From contig DIZL01000064.1 of the NCBI GenBank assembly GCA_002429385.1, forward strand, positions 56,601 through 120,600: a stretch of DNA of 64,000 nt. The letters run 5' to 3'. The notes beneath the pieces were generated by a model. The model was not told the origin of the DNA, ran no database searches, and worked only from the letters and a program-made list of their open reading frames with translations. Positions 19,501-27,465 of the stretch are shown piece after piece; position 1 is the stretch's first letter; each line of letters starts with the position of its first letter. Source of the stretch: Prolixibacteraceae bacterium UBA6029. GTDB taxonomy: Bacteria > Bacteroidota > Bacteroidia > Bacteroidales > Prolixibacteraceae. The position numbers and the translations under genes are program-made.

Positions 19501-19974
19501 ATCCGCCAGCGGGGAGAGGACTTTTTTACCCATGAAAGCAAAAAGCAAAGCGGGATCAATAAAGGCAAGTTGGTTCATGAAATCCTTTCACTGGTTGAGA
19601 CTTCGAACGATTTGCTTAAGGCAGTCAGACGGATTGAAATGGAAGGAAAGATTGGCTCAGGTGAGAGCGAAAAAATGATAACGGAACTGGCCGATCTATT
19701 CAATGATCCTGAGGTCAAATCATGGTTTGACGGAACCTATAGGGTAGTCAATGAACGGAATATCCTGACCGGAGTAAACGGGATCAAACGTCCTGATCGT
19801 ATCATGATAGGGGCGGATGGAGTAGTGGTGGTTGATTATAAATCCGGAGACCTGGAGTCGGAGAATTACAAAAAACAGTTGCGAACCTATATGAAGGAAC
19901 TGAAGAATTGCGGCTATCCCAATGTTTCAGGGTATATTTGGTATACGAAAACAAATAAAAGGGTGTTGGTATAA
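16579..19974 (+). CDS. AddA-like UvrD helicase with C-terminal nuclease
   Basis: 1131 residues. Superfamily 1A helicase motifs in order: Walker A KASAGSGKTFRLA (residues 8-20), motif II MIDEFQDTSGLQW, motif III GDVKQAIYRWRSGD, motif IV DSNWRSHGKVI, motif V NVLTIHKSKGLEF and motif VI MYVVFTRAKAGLWVW. The C-terminus carries a RecB-type nuclease site (GIKRPDRI then VVVDYKSG). Known role: processing of double-strand breaks for RecA loading. The usual AddB-like partner is not in the window. Residues about 644-665 are a low-complexity Lys/Gly/Glu insert encoded by a purine repeat. Confidence 0.9.
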   Translation: MSQLKVYKASAGSGKTFRLAIEYMKLALTNDTNYRHILAVTFTNKATAEMKSRIIGELYHLAKGKESVYMKVLTEELGWQPMMVERQAQLVLKRILHDYSRFSISTIDSFFQRVIKAFNRELGINAAYNVELDEKSILEEAADRLIHSVEDDPKLLEWLDAFASDKIREGKGWNLKNDILRLGNEIYNETFKSLNESLYEKLNDRVFLRDYRGKLNQIIAQYENKLKSLGQEGLNVMAMQSLSADDFKSKGSGPAGGFQKMKDLKFVLNITTIKSTTELSAWVTASVKEPQKSLLEGLVQGKLMPKMQEAVQLVETQSRNYISARLIVNQLYTLGILVDLRRTVKEICREKGIILISDSGHLLKDVIADSETPFVYEKTGSVYSHFMIDEFQDTSGLQWNNFRPLIGNSLSENNLSMVVGDVKQAIYRWRSGDWRLLAGKLGESFPAFGLDDQVLDSNWRSHGKVIRFNNTVFRLAPQLLQQNMDEELLAAGISENPVQFTIPEVYADSVQQVSNPKVFDQGYVRVRFLEDKKENKIANEELILSELVESVKKLQDKGVKAIEMAILVRQKSEARLVADLFLQQKGLPENANYNFDILSGESLYIANSEVIGLIISILTGFLNPQDRVVKAETNYLYYSKIYPRLKEKGKGRREKGEGKPEKGKSNEDQYSLEFDISHLSVKYESEQSYEPGINQQFEDFGVQENELLQYLGSKDFEELIAGKPILEIIYSICEKFNLFSLADELAYLQAFVDQISVFERNHASELTSFLNWWTDNGARFTIPVSDSIDAINVLTIHKSKGLEFTHVFVPFFDWTIQPHTSPEMAPLLWCCPDTAPFNEMELVPIRYKNDVGLSIFYREFFAEKFNTYVDNLNLMYVVFTRAKAGLWVWANFTGKLTSVGDLLKLTVDKQANMGSCGLSEEQCVQFSDGYDPEKLLLEVGALSVSDEDRKKEGQFMKDVRLSEFEFADFRKFLNIRQRGEDFFTHESKKQSGINKGKLVHEILSLVETSNDLLKAVRRIEMEGKIGSGESEKMITELADLFNDPEVKSWFDGTYRVVNERNILTGVNGIKRPDRIMIGADGVVVVDYKSGDLESENYKKQLRTYMKELKNCGYPNVSGYIWYTKTNKRVLV
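18508..18575 (+). repeat. Purine tract inserted in frame in the AddA-like gene
   Basis: Repeated GGGAAAAGGGAGAAGGGAA-type sequence, the same composition as the intergenic stop-proximal tracts. It adds about 22 residues (KEKGKGRREKGEGKPEKGK) between conserved helicase motifs IV and V without breaking the frame. Confidence 0.85.
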
Positions 19975-20028
19975 ATGTTTATGACCACTACCTTGAAAAA
20001 AGCTTATTTTTGCATAAAATATTTACTC

Positions 20029-20472
20029 ATGATACAACGTATTCAGACTCTATTTTTAATCATCTCAGCTATTCTGATTGGGATTTTGTTTGCTTTACCT
20101 TTTGCTGAAATAGCAAAAGATGCTGTTGTTTACCTCTTCAATAGCAAGGGAATACTACTTGATGGTGTTGTGAAACAAAGCGGCTTTGTTGTAATTGCGA
20201 TTATAACGATTATTCTGGCCGTAAGTGTGTTTGCAATCTTTGATTTCAAAAACAGAAAGCGACAAATCATGACTATTCTTCTGAATATTGTACTTAAACT
20301 GGTATTGTTGGGAATACTTGTTTTTTACTCTTACTTTTTATTTAGCGGAGCCCAGATCAGCTTAAAGGTCGGAATGGTGTTTCCATTACTGGCCATTGTA
20401 TTTGACTATCTGGCCATTTCGGGCATAAGGAAAGATGAAGCGCTGATCCGTTCCATTGACCGGATACGGTAA
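20029..20472 (+). CDS. DUF4293 family membrane protein
   Basis: 147 residues from the ATG at 20029 (MIQRIQTLFLIISAI, the characteristic opening of this family); the frame is open back to 19975. Four membrane helices (about residues 5-25, 50-70, 77-100, 108-128), basic C-terminus. The family is found in Bacteroidota, has no known activity, and is about this length. It follows the AddA-like gene by 54 bp, so likely shares its transcript. Confidence 0.8.
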   Translation: MIQRIQTLFLIISAILIGILFALPFAEIAKDAVVYLFNSKGILLDGVVKQSGFVVIAIITIILAVSVFAIFDFKNRKRQIMTILLNIVLKLVLLGILVFYSYFLFSGAQISLKVGMVFPLLAIVFDYLAISGIRKDEALIRSIDRIR

Positions 20473-20476
20473 GATT

Positions 20477-20512
20477 CAGGAAAAGGGAAAAAGGAAAAGG
20501 GAAAAAGAAAAA
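20477..20512 (+). repeat. Stop-proximal purine tract
   Basis: GGAAAAGGGAAAAAGGAAAA-type sequence beginning 5 nt after the DUF4293 stop, purine on the sense strand. Confidence 0.75.
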
Positions 20513-20586
20513 TCCTTTCAGATGAATTTCAAAATAGTAAAGCCGGACAGCTGAGAAACACATTCGAAAATTTAAATTGATATATT

Positions 20587-21429
20587 ATGTCAGTCATTTA
20601 TGAAGAACGTTTTGCATCGCATCCTGATGATGTGAATAAATATGATACTACTCAATTGCGTGAGCATTTCCTGATTGAGAAGGTTATGGAAAACGATCAG
20701 ATTCACCTGGTTTATTCCCATTATGACCGCTATATTACCGGTGGTGCTGTTCCTGTAAATGGCCCGCTTGAACTTAAGGCAATTGATCCGATGAAAGCAA
20801 CTTACTTTTGTGATCGTCGTGAATTGGGAATCATTAATGTCGGATCCAAAGGAAAAGTAGTTGTTGATGGAAAAGAATTTGTCCTCGAATTTAAGGAAGC
20901 TTTGTATGTCGGGAAAGGTACCAAACAAATCATCTTTAAATCTGAAAGTGCAAATCAACCTGCACGGTTTTATCTGAATTCAACTCCTGCACATAAAGAA
21001 TTACCTACATGTCATGTAACTATGGAAGATGCCAATGTGCTGCAGATGGGCTCGACTCAAACATCAAACGAGCGTCAGATTAATCAGTTGTTGATCAGCA
21101 AGGTGGTTGAGACCTGTCAGCTACAGATGGGAATGACTGAATTGAAAGAGGGTAGTGTTTGGAACACCATGCCGGCCCATACCCACAGCCGAAGGATGGA
21201 GGTTTATTTTTATTTCAAGGTTCCTGAAGGTCAGGCTGTCTGTCATTTTATGGGTCAACCGCAGGAAACAAGGCACATCTGGATGCTTAATGAACAGGCA
21301 GTCATCTCTCCCGAATGGTCCATTCATTCTGCTGCCGGAACAAGCAATTATATCTTTATCTGGGGTATGGCTGGCGAAAACATGGATTATACAGATCAGG
21401 ATATTGTTCAGCCTAATCAGCTAAAATAA
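20587..21429 (+). CDS. kduI: 5-dehydro-4-deoxy-D-glucuronate isomerase
   Basis: 280 residues, full length. Cupin-type enzyme converting 4-deoxy-L-threo-5-hexosulose uronate (the product of unsaturated galacturonate/glucuronate opening) to 3-deoxy-D-glycero-2,5-hexodiulosonate. Zinc ligands visible: His198, His200 and Glu205 in AHTHSRRMEVYFYF, and His247 in WSIHSAAGTSNY. First gene of a five-gene run 20587-26547 with gaps of 6, 15, -4 and 127 bp, and the step before KduD in the same pathway. Confidence 0.95.
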   Translation: MSVIYEERFASHPDDVNKYDTTQLREHFLIEKVMENDQIHLVYSHYDRYITGGAVPVNGPLELKAIDPMKATYFCDRRELGIINVGSKGKVVVDGKEFVLEFKEALYVGKGTKQIIFKSESANQPARFYLNSTPAHKELPTCHVTMEDANVLQMGSTQTSNERQINQLLISKVVETCQLQMGMTELKEGSVWNTMPAHTHSRRMEVYFYFKVPEGQAVCHFMGQPQETRHIWMLNEQAVISPEWSIHSAAGTSNYIFIWGMAGENMDYTDQDIVQPNQLK

Positions 21430-21435
21430 CCAACC

Positions 21436-22677
21436 ATGGACCGTCGAAGCGTCTTTAAATATATTTCCCTGATGGGATTACTCTCATTGGGAAATAAACT
21501 TTCAGCAGTCCCGTTTATCCCTGCTCCTGTCGTTACTGACCGGAAGTACTGGCTTAAAGTGATGTTGCAAATAGCTACGCCGGTTTTGGAATCACTGAGT
21601 AAAGGAGAATTAAGGAAGAATATGCCTGTTGAATGCAAACCCGGCAAGGAAGCCGATCGGCGGAAAGTAACTTATCTCGAAGCATTCGGAAGATTGATGG
21701 CAGGAATGGCACCATGGTTAGAGTTAGGAATTGACGAAACGGAAGAGGGACAAATCAGAACAAAATACATTTTACTTGCCCAGAAAAGTTTGAAGATGGC
21801 AGTTGATCCACTGTCACCGGATTTTATGAATTTTACTCAAGATGGACAGCCTTTGGTTGACACTGCATTTTTGGCACACGCCATCTTGCGTGCTCCCAAT
21901 GTACTATGGGCTCAACTGGATGACCTGACCAAACAACAATTGGTAACTGCCATGAAAAGCAGCAGGGTCATTACTCCGGGCAACAACAACTGGCTTTTAT
22001 TTAGTGCAATGATAGAAGCATTTCTGCTCTTCGCCGGTGAACAGTATGAAGATAGTCGTATGGATATAGCTTTCCAAAAACACTTGGAATGGTATAAAGG
22101 TGATGGAATATATGGTGATGGTTCTGATTTTCACTGGGATTATTACAATAGTTTCGTGATTCAGCCTATGCTGGCGGATGTTTTGAAGGAACGAACCAGG
22201 CATGATGAAAAGTACCTTAAAACGTATGAATTAGTGATCAAACGAGCCAGACGGTATGCTGCCATTCAGGAGCGGTTAATTTCTCCTGAAGGTACATTTC
22301 CTGCTATAGGACGTTCTCTGCCTTATCGTTTTGGAGCCTTTCAGCTTCTGGCGCAAATGACCCTTCAGCATAAGTTACCGGATGATTTGAAACCAGGACA
22401 GGTCCGCTCTGCTCTTTCCGCAGTTATCCGGCGAATGATTGAAGCTCCCGGAGTTTTCGATTCAGATGGATGGCTGACAATCGGTTTTTATGGCCATCAG
22501 CCCGATATTGGTGAGTCCTACATCTCAACAGGTAGTTTGTACCTCTGCTCGGTGGGTTTATTACCGCTTGGACTTCCACCAACCGATCCGTTTTGGACCG
22601 ATGCACCCCAGGATTGGACATCCAGGAAAATATGGAGTGGCCAGAATATACAGGCAGACCATGCTATAAATGAATAA
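21436..22677 (+). CDS. DUF2264 family protein
   Basis: 413 residues. The opening YWLKVMLQIATPVLESLSKGELRKN-like segment and later GDGSDFHWDYYNSFVIQPML and AFQLLAQMTL fit DUF2264, an (alpha/alpha)-barrel family. An N-terminal RR followed by hydrophobic residues (MDRRSVFKYISLMGLLSLG) looks like a signal, so export is likely. The family is frequent in uronate/pectin-type loci; glycan lyase or hydrolase activity on unsaturated uronides is suspected, not shown. Sits 6 bp after kduI and 15 bp before kduD, so certainly co-expressed. Confidence 0.85.
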   Translation: MDRRSVFKYISLMGLLSLGNKLSAVPFIPAPVVTDRKYWLKVMLQIATPVLESLSKGELRKNMPVECKPGKEADRRKVTYLEAFGRLMAGMAPWLELGIDETEEGQIRTKYILLAQKSLKMAVDPLSPDFMNFTQDGQPLVDTAFLAHAILRAPNVLWAQLDDLTKQQLVTAMKSSRVITPGNNNWLLFSAMIEAFLLFAGEQYEDSRMDIAFQKHLEWYKGDGIYGDGSDFHWDYYNSFVIQPMLADVLKERTRHDEKYLKTYELVIKRARRYAAIQERLISPEGTFPAIGRSLPYRFGAFQLLAQMTLQHKLPDDLKPGQVRSALSAVIRRMIEAPGVFDSDGWLTIGFYGHQPDIGESYISTGSLYLCSVGLLPLGLPPTDPFWTDAPQDWTSRKIWSGQNIQADHAINE

Positions 22678-22692
22678 TTTAAAGACAAGAAT

Positions 22693-23493
22693 ATGAACGA
22701 TTTATTTGACCTGACTGGTAAAGTAGCCCTGATTACTGGTGGTACCCATGGCATCGGAATGGCCATTGGAAAAGTATTTGGTCAGGCAGGCGCTAAAATC
22801 TGTGTAAACGATTTGAACGAAGAAAAACTCGAACACTGTAAAGCTGAATATAAAGCTGCAGGTATTGATGTTTTTACCGTTGTTTTTAATGTTACCGATG
22901 AAGCCGATGTGGATAAGGGTATCTCGATCATTGAAAAGGAGGTTGGGTTCATAGATATTCTGGTGAACAATGCAGGTATAATCAAACGAATCCCAATTCT
23001 GGATATGCCGGTAGCCGATTTCAGACAGGTTATTGAGGTTGATCTGATTGCACCGCTGATCGTTGCCAAACGCATTGCTCCTGCCATGATTGCCAGACGT
23101 AGTGGTAAAATAATCAACATGTGCTCAATGATGAGCGTTTACGGCCGTAACTCGGTTTCCGCCTATGCTTCGGCCAAAGGGGGATTGAAGCTCCTTACGG
23201 CCAATATGTGCTGCGAATGGGCCAAATACAACCTTCAGATTAATGGCATTGGTCCCGGTTATATTGCTACTTCACAAACCGAAGATATTCGTTTGAATGG
23301 TCATCCGTTCAATGATCTGGTTATGACCCGTACCCCTGCCGGCCGCTGGGGTGAACCTGAAGATGTGGGTAATGCTGCACTTTTCCTCGCATCAAAAGCA
23401 AGTAATTTTGTAAACGGGCATGTACTATATGTCGACGGTGGTATTCTGGCTAATTTTGGTTACGTAAAAGGTGAAAATGAATTACCGTTATGA
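22693..23493 (+). CDS. kduD: 2-dehydro-3-deoxy-D-gluconate 5-dehydrogenase (SDR)
   Basis: 266-residue classical short-chain dehydrogenase: cofactor motif TGGTHGIGMAIG, NNAG, catalytic Ser in MCSMMSVYG and YASAK (Tyr-x-x-x-Lys). Reduces the KduI product to 2-keto-3-deoxygluconate. Family assignment is secure; the KduD call rather than gluconate 5-dehydrogenase rests on the neighbouring kduI. It ends TTATGA so that its stop overlaps the start of the DUF4861 gene by 4 bp. Confidence 0.9.
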   Translation: MNDLFDLTGKVALITGGTHGIGMAIGKVFGQAGAKICVNDLNEEKLEHCKAEYKAAGIDVFTVVFNVTDEADVDKGISIIEKEVGFIDILVNNAGIIKRIPILDMPVADFRQVIEVDLIAPLIVAKRIAPAMIARRSGKIINMCSMMSVYGRNSVSAYASAKGGLKLLTANMCCEWAKYNLQINGIGPGYIATSQTEDIRLNGHPFNDLVMTRTPAGRWGEPEDVGNAALFLASKASNFVNGHVLYVDGGILANFGYVKGENELPL

Positions 23494-24764
23494 AAGGACT
23501 ATTAATAATTTGTGCTGTACTTCTGATAGGAACTGCAGCCTACTCGAAAAATAATACACTGGTATTGACCAATCCCTTGGCCATTGACCGTCCTGATGAA
23601 ACGATAGTGTTGAAGCGGGCCGATCTGGAAGCGAAAGTTGGAGCTATTCCCGCTGGTTTTGCCCCTGTTTTGAAGCTAAACGGTCAAAATGTTCCTTCTC
23701 AGGTTGATGATATGAATAAGGATGGCAAATGGGACGAGCTGGCTTTTACTATCAGTTTCAGGGTCTCGGAAACCATCATGCTTAATGTTGAGAATGTTGC
23801 AATTGCTCAATATCCTGCCTTTGAGAAACGCACCAATGTACGTTTGGGCATTCTGCTGCCGGATAAGAGTTACCCCGAAGTTGATCATTACAAGGCACCC
23901 TTATGCAAGGATGGGTTCAAAATCATTGCACAGGGCGAAAGTGTCAGCTGGGAAAATGACAAAATGGGATTTCGTAATTACTTCGATTGCCGCAATGTAA
24001 AAGACTTGTTTGGTAAGTTAAAGCCGGGATTGATCATCGATAAAATTCAAACGCCTGAAATTCCTGATTACCATGTTCTTTCCGCCTGGGGGATGGATAT
24101 TCTGCACTGCGGAAGTTCGCTGGGGGCTGGTGGTTTAGCCATGTTGCAGGCCGATTCGCTCTACCGACTCGGATCAACCGATGGCTATGAGTATCAGAAA
24201 GTGTGCGAAGGGCCAGTCCGTTCGGTCTTTGATTTGAAATATACAGGCTGGCATGTAGCGGATGAAAATCTGTCAGCTACAGAGCGAATATCTATCTATC
24301 CCGGCAAATACTGGTTCCAATCCGATGTAACTGTATCCGGATTCACAGGTGAAAAGCAACTGGTTACAGGCATTGTTACCAGTTTACTGAAGAATCAGCC
24401 AGTAGATTTTGATGCAAATACAGCTTACCGTTCGATTGCAACCCTGGACAAACAATCGGAGAACAAGGATGAACTGGGGATGGCTGTTTTATTGAAAAAA
24501 GATGAAGTGACCAAAGTGGCCAGAACAACCAATATTGACTTTTACAGTCTTGGATATAAAACAGTGGATGAAAAGAAATTCAGTAATGTTATTTCAGAGA
24601 CCTATTATGTAGCTCAAAGAATCAAGCCAGATGTGGCATTCCGTCATTATTTCTTTGCTGTCTGGGGACTGGAAAATGCCAAATGGAAAAACCTTACAAA
24701 TTTTAAATCATACATTTCTTCAGAAGCTGACCTTTTAAGTCATCCGATACACATTCAGAAATAA
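23490..24764 (+). CDS. DUF4861 family secreted protein
   Basis: 424 residues with a signal peptide (MKGLLIICAVLLIGTAAYS). Predominantly beta; motifs such as VWENDKMGFRNYFD-like (here SWENDKMGFRNYFDCRN), YHVLSAWGMDILHCGSSLG and FRHYFFAVWGLE match DUF4861, found in Bacteroidota uronate/pectin loci. Enzymatic role unproven; a galactose-mutarotase-like or lyase-related fold is conceivable. Overlaps kduD by 4 bp, which indicates translational coupling. Confidence 0.85.
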   Translation: MKGLLIICAVLLIGTAAYSKNNTLVLTNPLAIDRPDETIVLKRADLEAKVGAIPAGFAPVLKLNGQNVPSQVDDMNKDGKWDELAFTISFRVSETIMLNVENVAIAQYPAFEKRTNVRLGILLPDKSYPEVDHYKAPLCKDGFKIIAQGESVSWENDKMGFRNYFDCRNVKDLFGKLKPGLIIDKIQTPEIPDYHVLSAWGMDILHCGSSLGAGGLAMLQADSLYRLGSTDGYEYQKVCEGPVRSVFDLKYTGWHVADENLSATERISIYPGKYWFQSDVTVSGFTGEKQLVTGIVTSLLKNQPVDFDANTAYRSIATLDKQSENKDELGMAVLLKKDEVTKVARTTNIDFYSLGYKTVDEKKFSNVISETYYVAQRIKPDVAFRHYFFAVWGLENAKWKNLTNFKSYISSEADLLSHPIHIQK

Positions 24765-24891
24765 AAAAAGAGATCTAAGATATCTGGATTAAAAGAAATG
24801 TATTATTTTTAAGCTATGTTAATCGGAACAATTTTGGGAATTAAATTTAAACCTTCCTGAAATTTGCCTTCAACAACCTAACTTACTGCTC

Positions 24892-26547
24892 ATGACAAAA
24901 GACAAACTTTACCTGTCATTCGTGCTGACAGCATTGATTATTATGTCCGGCTGCCATAGAAAAGACGGAAACCTGATTCGATATGTCAACCCCTTAATCG
25001 GCACAGGCCCATCAACAAGTTCCAATGTAATAAATAATTATCCCAGACCTGAAGTCTGGGGGCTGGATATTCCGGCTGTCTCAATACCTTTCGGTATGAC
25101 ACAATGGACTCCACAGACCCGAGACGGTGAAGACAAAGGCATTTCTCCTTTTTATTACGGAGGCCAACGAATTTTTGGATTCAGAGGCACCCACTGGCAG
25201 GGAAGTTTGAATAATCAGGATTACGGAAGTTTTACCATTATGCCGATGACTGGTTATTTACGCACTTTTCCCAGTGATCGCGCCTCCGTTTATGTACACG
25301 AAAATGAAGTTACGACTCCTGCCTATTATTCCTGTATGCTATTGAACTACATGACATTGGTTGAAATGACCGGCACGGCTCGTTCGGGATTCTTTAAATT
25401 TTCCTATGCAAAAAAAGAAAGGGGATTTATACTGATTACTCCCAACAGCAATGCCGGGAAAGGATATATCAAGGTAGATCCCGAAAAGCAGGAGATTTAC
25501 GGTTATAATCCGGTAATGGATATTTATAGGGATCCGCATAAATCTGCAGGATTCAGCGGATATTTTGTGGTGAGGTTTCAACGTCCAATGGATAATTACG
25601 GATGTTACTTCCAAATGGAAGATTTAAAGAAACAAACCGAAATATCAGGGAAACCCGATATTGGCGCTTATGCTGAATTTAATATCAAGGAAGGCGATGT
25701 GATTCTGGCCAAGGTTGGAACTTCATTTACAAGCATCGAATCGGCTCGTGCGAATCTGGATGCAGAGATTCCACAATGGGATTTTCAAAAAACAAAAGCC
25801 GAAACCGAACAAATCTGGAACGGGGCACTGTCGGCAGTAAACCTAAAAGGCGGGAAAAAGGAAGACTATACCAAGTTTTATACAGCCATGTACCATTCGA
25901 TGCTTTATCCACGCACTTTCAGTGATGTGGATGGTAGTTATCCTGATTTTAAAGGAGGTAAGCTGATGCATAAAATGGATAAAGGACATATATATTATGA
26001 CGATTTTTCGTTGAATGATTCGCGTAATGTGCAGTTTTCATTGCTCCGGCTTCTTGCTCCGGATAAGTATGAAGACATGCAGAAATCCTCGGTACTAAAA
26101 ACCCAACAGGGTGGCTGGATGCCCGATTCAATCGTATGCAAAAACCATTTTCCATATCTGTATGATCTATTGGCCAATTCTTCTGAAACGCAGACTATAG
26201 TCAAAAACAAACTGGAAAACGAATATACGTGCTACGATGGTGGGATCCCCGGAAATGATGACTCAGGACAAACTTCAGCCTGGTATGTATTTTCTGCCAT
26301 GGGCTTTTATCCACTTTCGCCTGGATCAGTCGAATATCAACTTTCATCGCCAATTTTCAGCGAGGTAGAAATGAATCTTAACCCGGATTATTATCCCGGG
26401 AAACAATTTAAGATGAGTCTCGATGGTCCCAATACATCTAATACTTTTAATCAGGTAGAGTTGAATGGCAAAAAAATTCCTTTTGTGATCAAACAGGAAG
26501 ACATCAAAAAAGGTGGCAGGTTGAAGTTCTCCAATTCGGAAAAATAA
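24892..26547 (+). CDS. GH92 alpha-mannosidase-like lipoprotein with a large internal deletion
   Basis: 551 residues against the usual 740-780. Lipoprotein signal with Cys21 (IIMSGCHRK). N-terminal GH92 domain present (YVNPLIGTG, FGMTQWTPQTRDG, FGFRGTHWQG) and the start of the catalytic barrel (FYTAMYHSMLYPR, YYDDFSLNDSRN). Then GGWMPDS (residues 407-413) is followed at once by HFPYLYDLLANSSETQ and IPGNDDSGQTSAWYVFSAMG. In family members about 230 residues separate these points; here about 45 do. The missing block normally holds the TEGN-type segment with the catalytic acid, so activity is doubtful. The frame is intact and the junction in frame. Confidence 0.8.
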   Translation: MTKDKLYLSFVLTALIIMSGCHRKDGNLIRYVNPLIGTGPSTSSNVINNYPRPEVWGLDIPAVSIPFGMTQWTPQTRDGEDKGISPFYYGGQRIFGFRGTHWQGSLNNQDYGSFTIMPMTGYLRTFPSDRASVYVHENEVTTPAYYSCMLLNYMTLVEMTGTARSGFFKFSYAKKERGFILITPNSNAGKGYIKVDPEKQEIYGYNPVMDIYRDPHKSAGFSGYFVVRFQRPMDNYGCYFQMEDLKKQTEISGKPDIGAYAEFNIKEGDVILAKVGTSFTSIESARANLDAEIPQWDFQKTKAETEQIWNGALSAVNLKGGKKEDYTKFYTAMYHSMLYPRTFSDVDGSYPDFKGGKLMHKMDKGHIYYDDFSLNDSRNVQFSLLRLLAPDKYEDMQKSSVLKTQQGGWMPDSIVCKNHFPYLYDLLANSSETQTIVKNKLENEYTCYDGGIPGNDDSGQTSAWYVFSAMGFYPLSPGSVEYQLSSPIFSEVEMNLNPDYYPGKQFKMSLDGPNTSNTFNQVELNGKKIPFVIKQEDIKKGGRLKFSNSEK

Positions 26548-26590
26548 AGGCTTTCCGCAAATAACATCTGATATAGATAGTAACCAGTTT

Positions 26591-26633
26591 ATAATGTCGT
26601 ATTATTGAAGAGATTCAATTCATACGACATTAT
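26591..26633 (+). other. Long perfect hairpin after the GH92 gene
   Basis: ATAATGTCGTAT pairs perfectly with ATACGACATTAT; inside, ATTGAA pairs with TTCAAT around a GAGA loop. There is no T run, so it is not a classical terminator on this strand, but it could stabilise the 3' end of the upstream message. Confidence 0.6.
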
Positions 26634-26721
26634 ATCTTTGATACAACTGATAAGCCCTTTTTGCTGTTCTATTTAAAGTCCCTTTTACTCGTTATATTCT
26701 TTTGTTGTCTCCCCCGTTCAT

Positions 26722-26912
26722 ATACTGAATTGAAAAAGTATTGACTTACATTATCATTTTACCACTGTCGTACCACTGTCGTACCACTGTCATACCACTG
26801 TCGTAACAAATTCGTAACAAATTCGAATTTGTTACGACAGTGGTATGACAGTGGTATGACAGTGGTATGACAGTGGTAATATATAATCAACTTGCAATAC
26901 TTTATCAATTCC
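26722..26912. repeat. Giant palindrome of 11-bp tandem units, copy 1
   Basis: Core 26760-26880 is eleven consecutive 11-bp units: four TACCACTGTCR, two TAACAAATTCG, then one AATTTGTTACG and four ACAGTGGTATG (the last ending AAT), centred on TTCGAA at 26822-26827. Outside the core both flanks carry an inverted conserved segment (CAATACTT...CAATTC, and ATACTGAATTG at the left end). Related to 62597-62840. Confidence 0.9.
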
Positions 26913-27465
26913 TCACCGGAACGGGAGAAAAAAAGCAGAATAGATCCGTATACATGCAAATAAGTGTTTTCAAAGATTTATTAATGGACAAAATATTTAG
27001 AAATTTTCTGTTTATATGTTGTTTTATCAATAAATATTATACTGAAAGTAGCGTAAAGGCTGAAAAGATATTGTTTAACACATTTTAACATTGAACAACG
27101 TATGTTAATTTTTTTTAACTTAGTGGTAAATTACAATTTGTACTTTTTACAAGCAGGCATAAATAAGACCGGGAAAATGATTGGTTTTAAGTATTAAAAT
27201 CTCTTATTTTTCAGGTGGAAGTTGAAAAGAGATCCTTGCCTATCAAGGATCTGCTGTGAGTTTAGGAATAATCTTATTGTATAATGTTTGCATTTAATAA
27301 TCAGGAAATTCTGATTGAATTTGTATAAACAAATATAATTATTCACTAAAACTAAATGCCTATGTAATTCTCTTAAATTAAGGATTTCTCAAAGTCATGC
27401 TTATGACTTTTCTTTAATTAAGTTATTTTTATTCATCTAATTCACAAAACTAAACATCAAATCTT
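26913..27465 (+). other. AT-rich leader region before susC
   Basis: No gene, no clear hairpin terminator and no perfect TAnnTTTG. The A/C-rich unstructured stretch just before the ATG (about 27430-27465) is typical of Bacteroidota 5' leaders. The promoter of the SusC/SusD operon is expected here. Confidence 0.4.

Noticed and set aside
26759..26959. Minus-strand open frame through the 26.7 kb palindrome
   Set aside because: It and the frame at 62649-62885 share the peptide HTTVIPLSYHC, but this follows from translating the same 11-bp units (33 bp equals 11 codons); no start signal or family.
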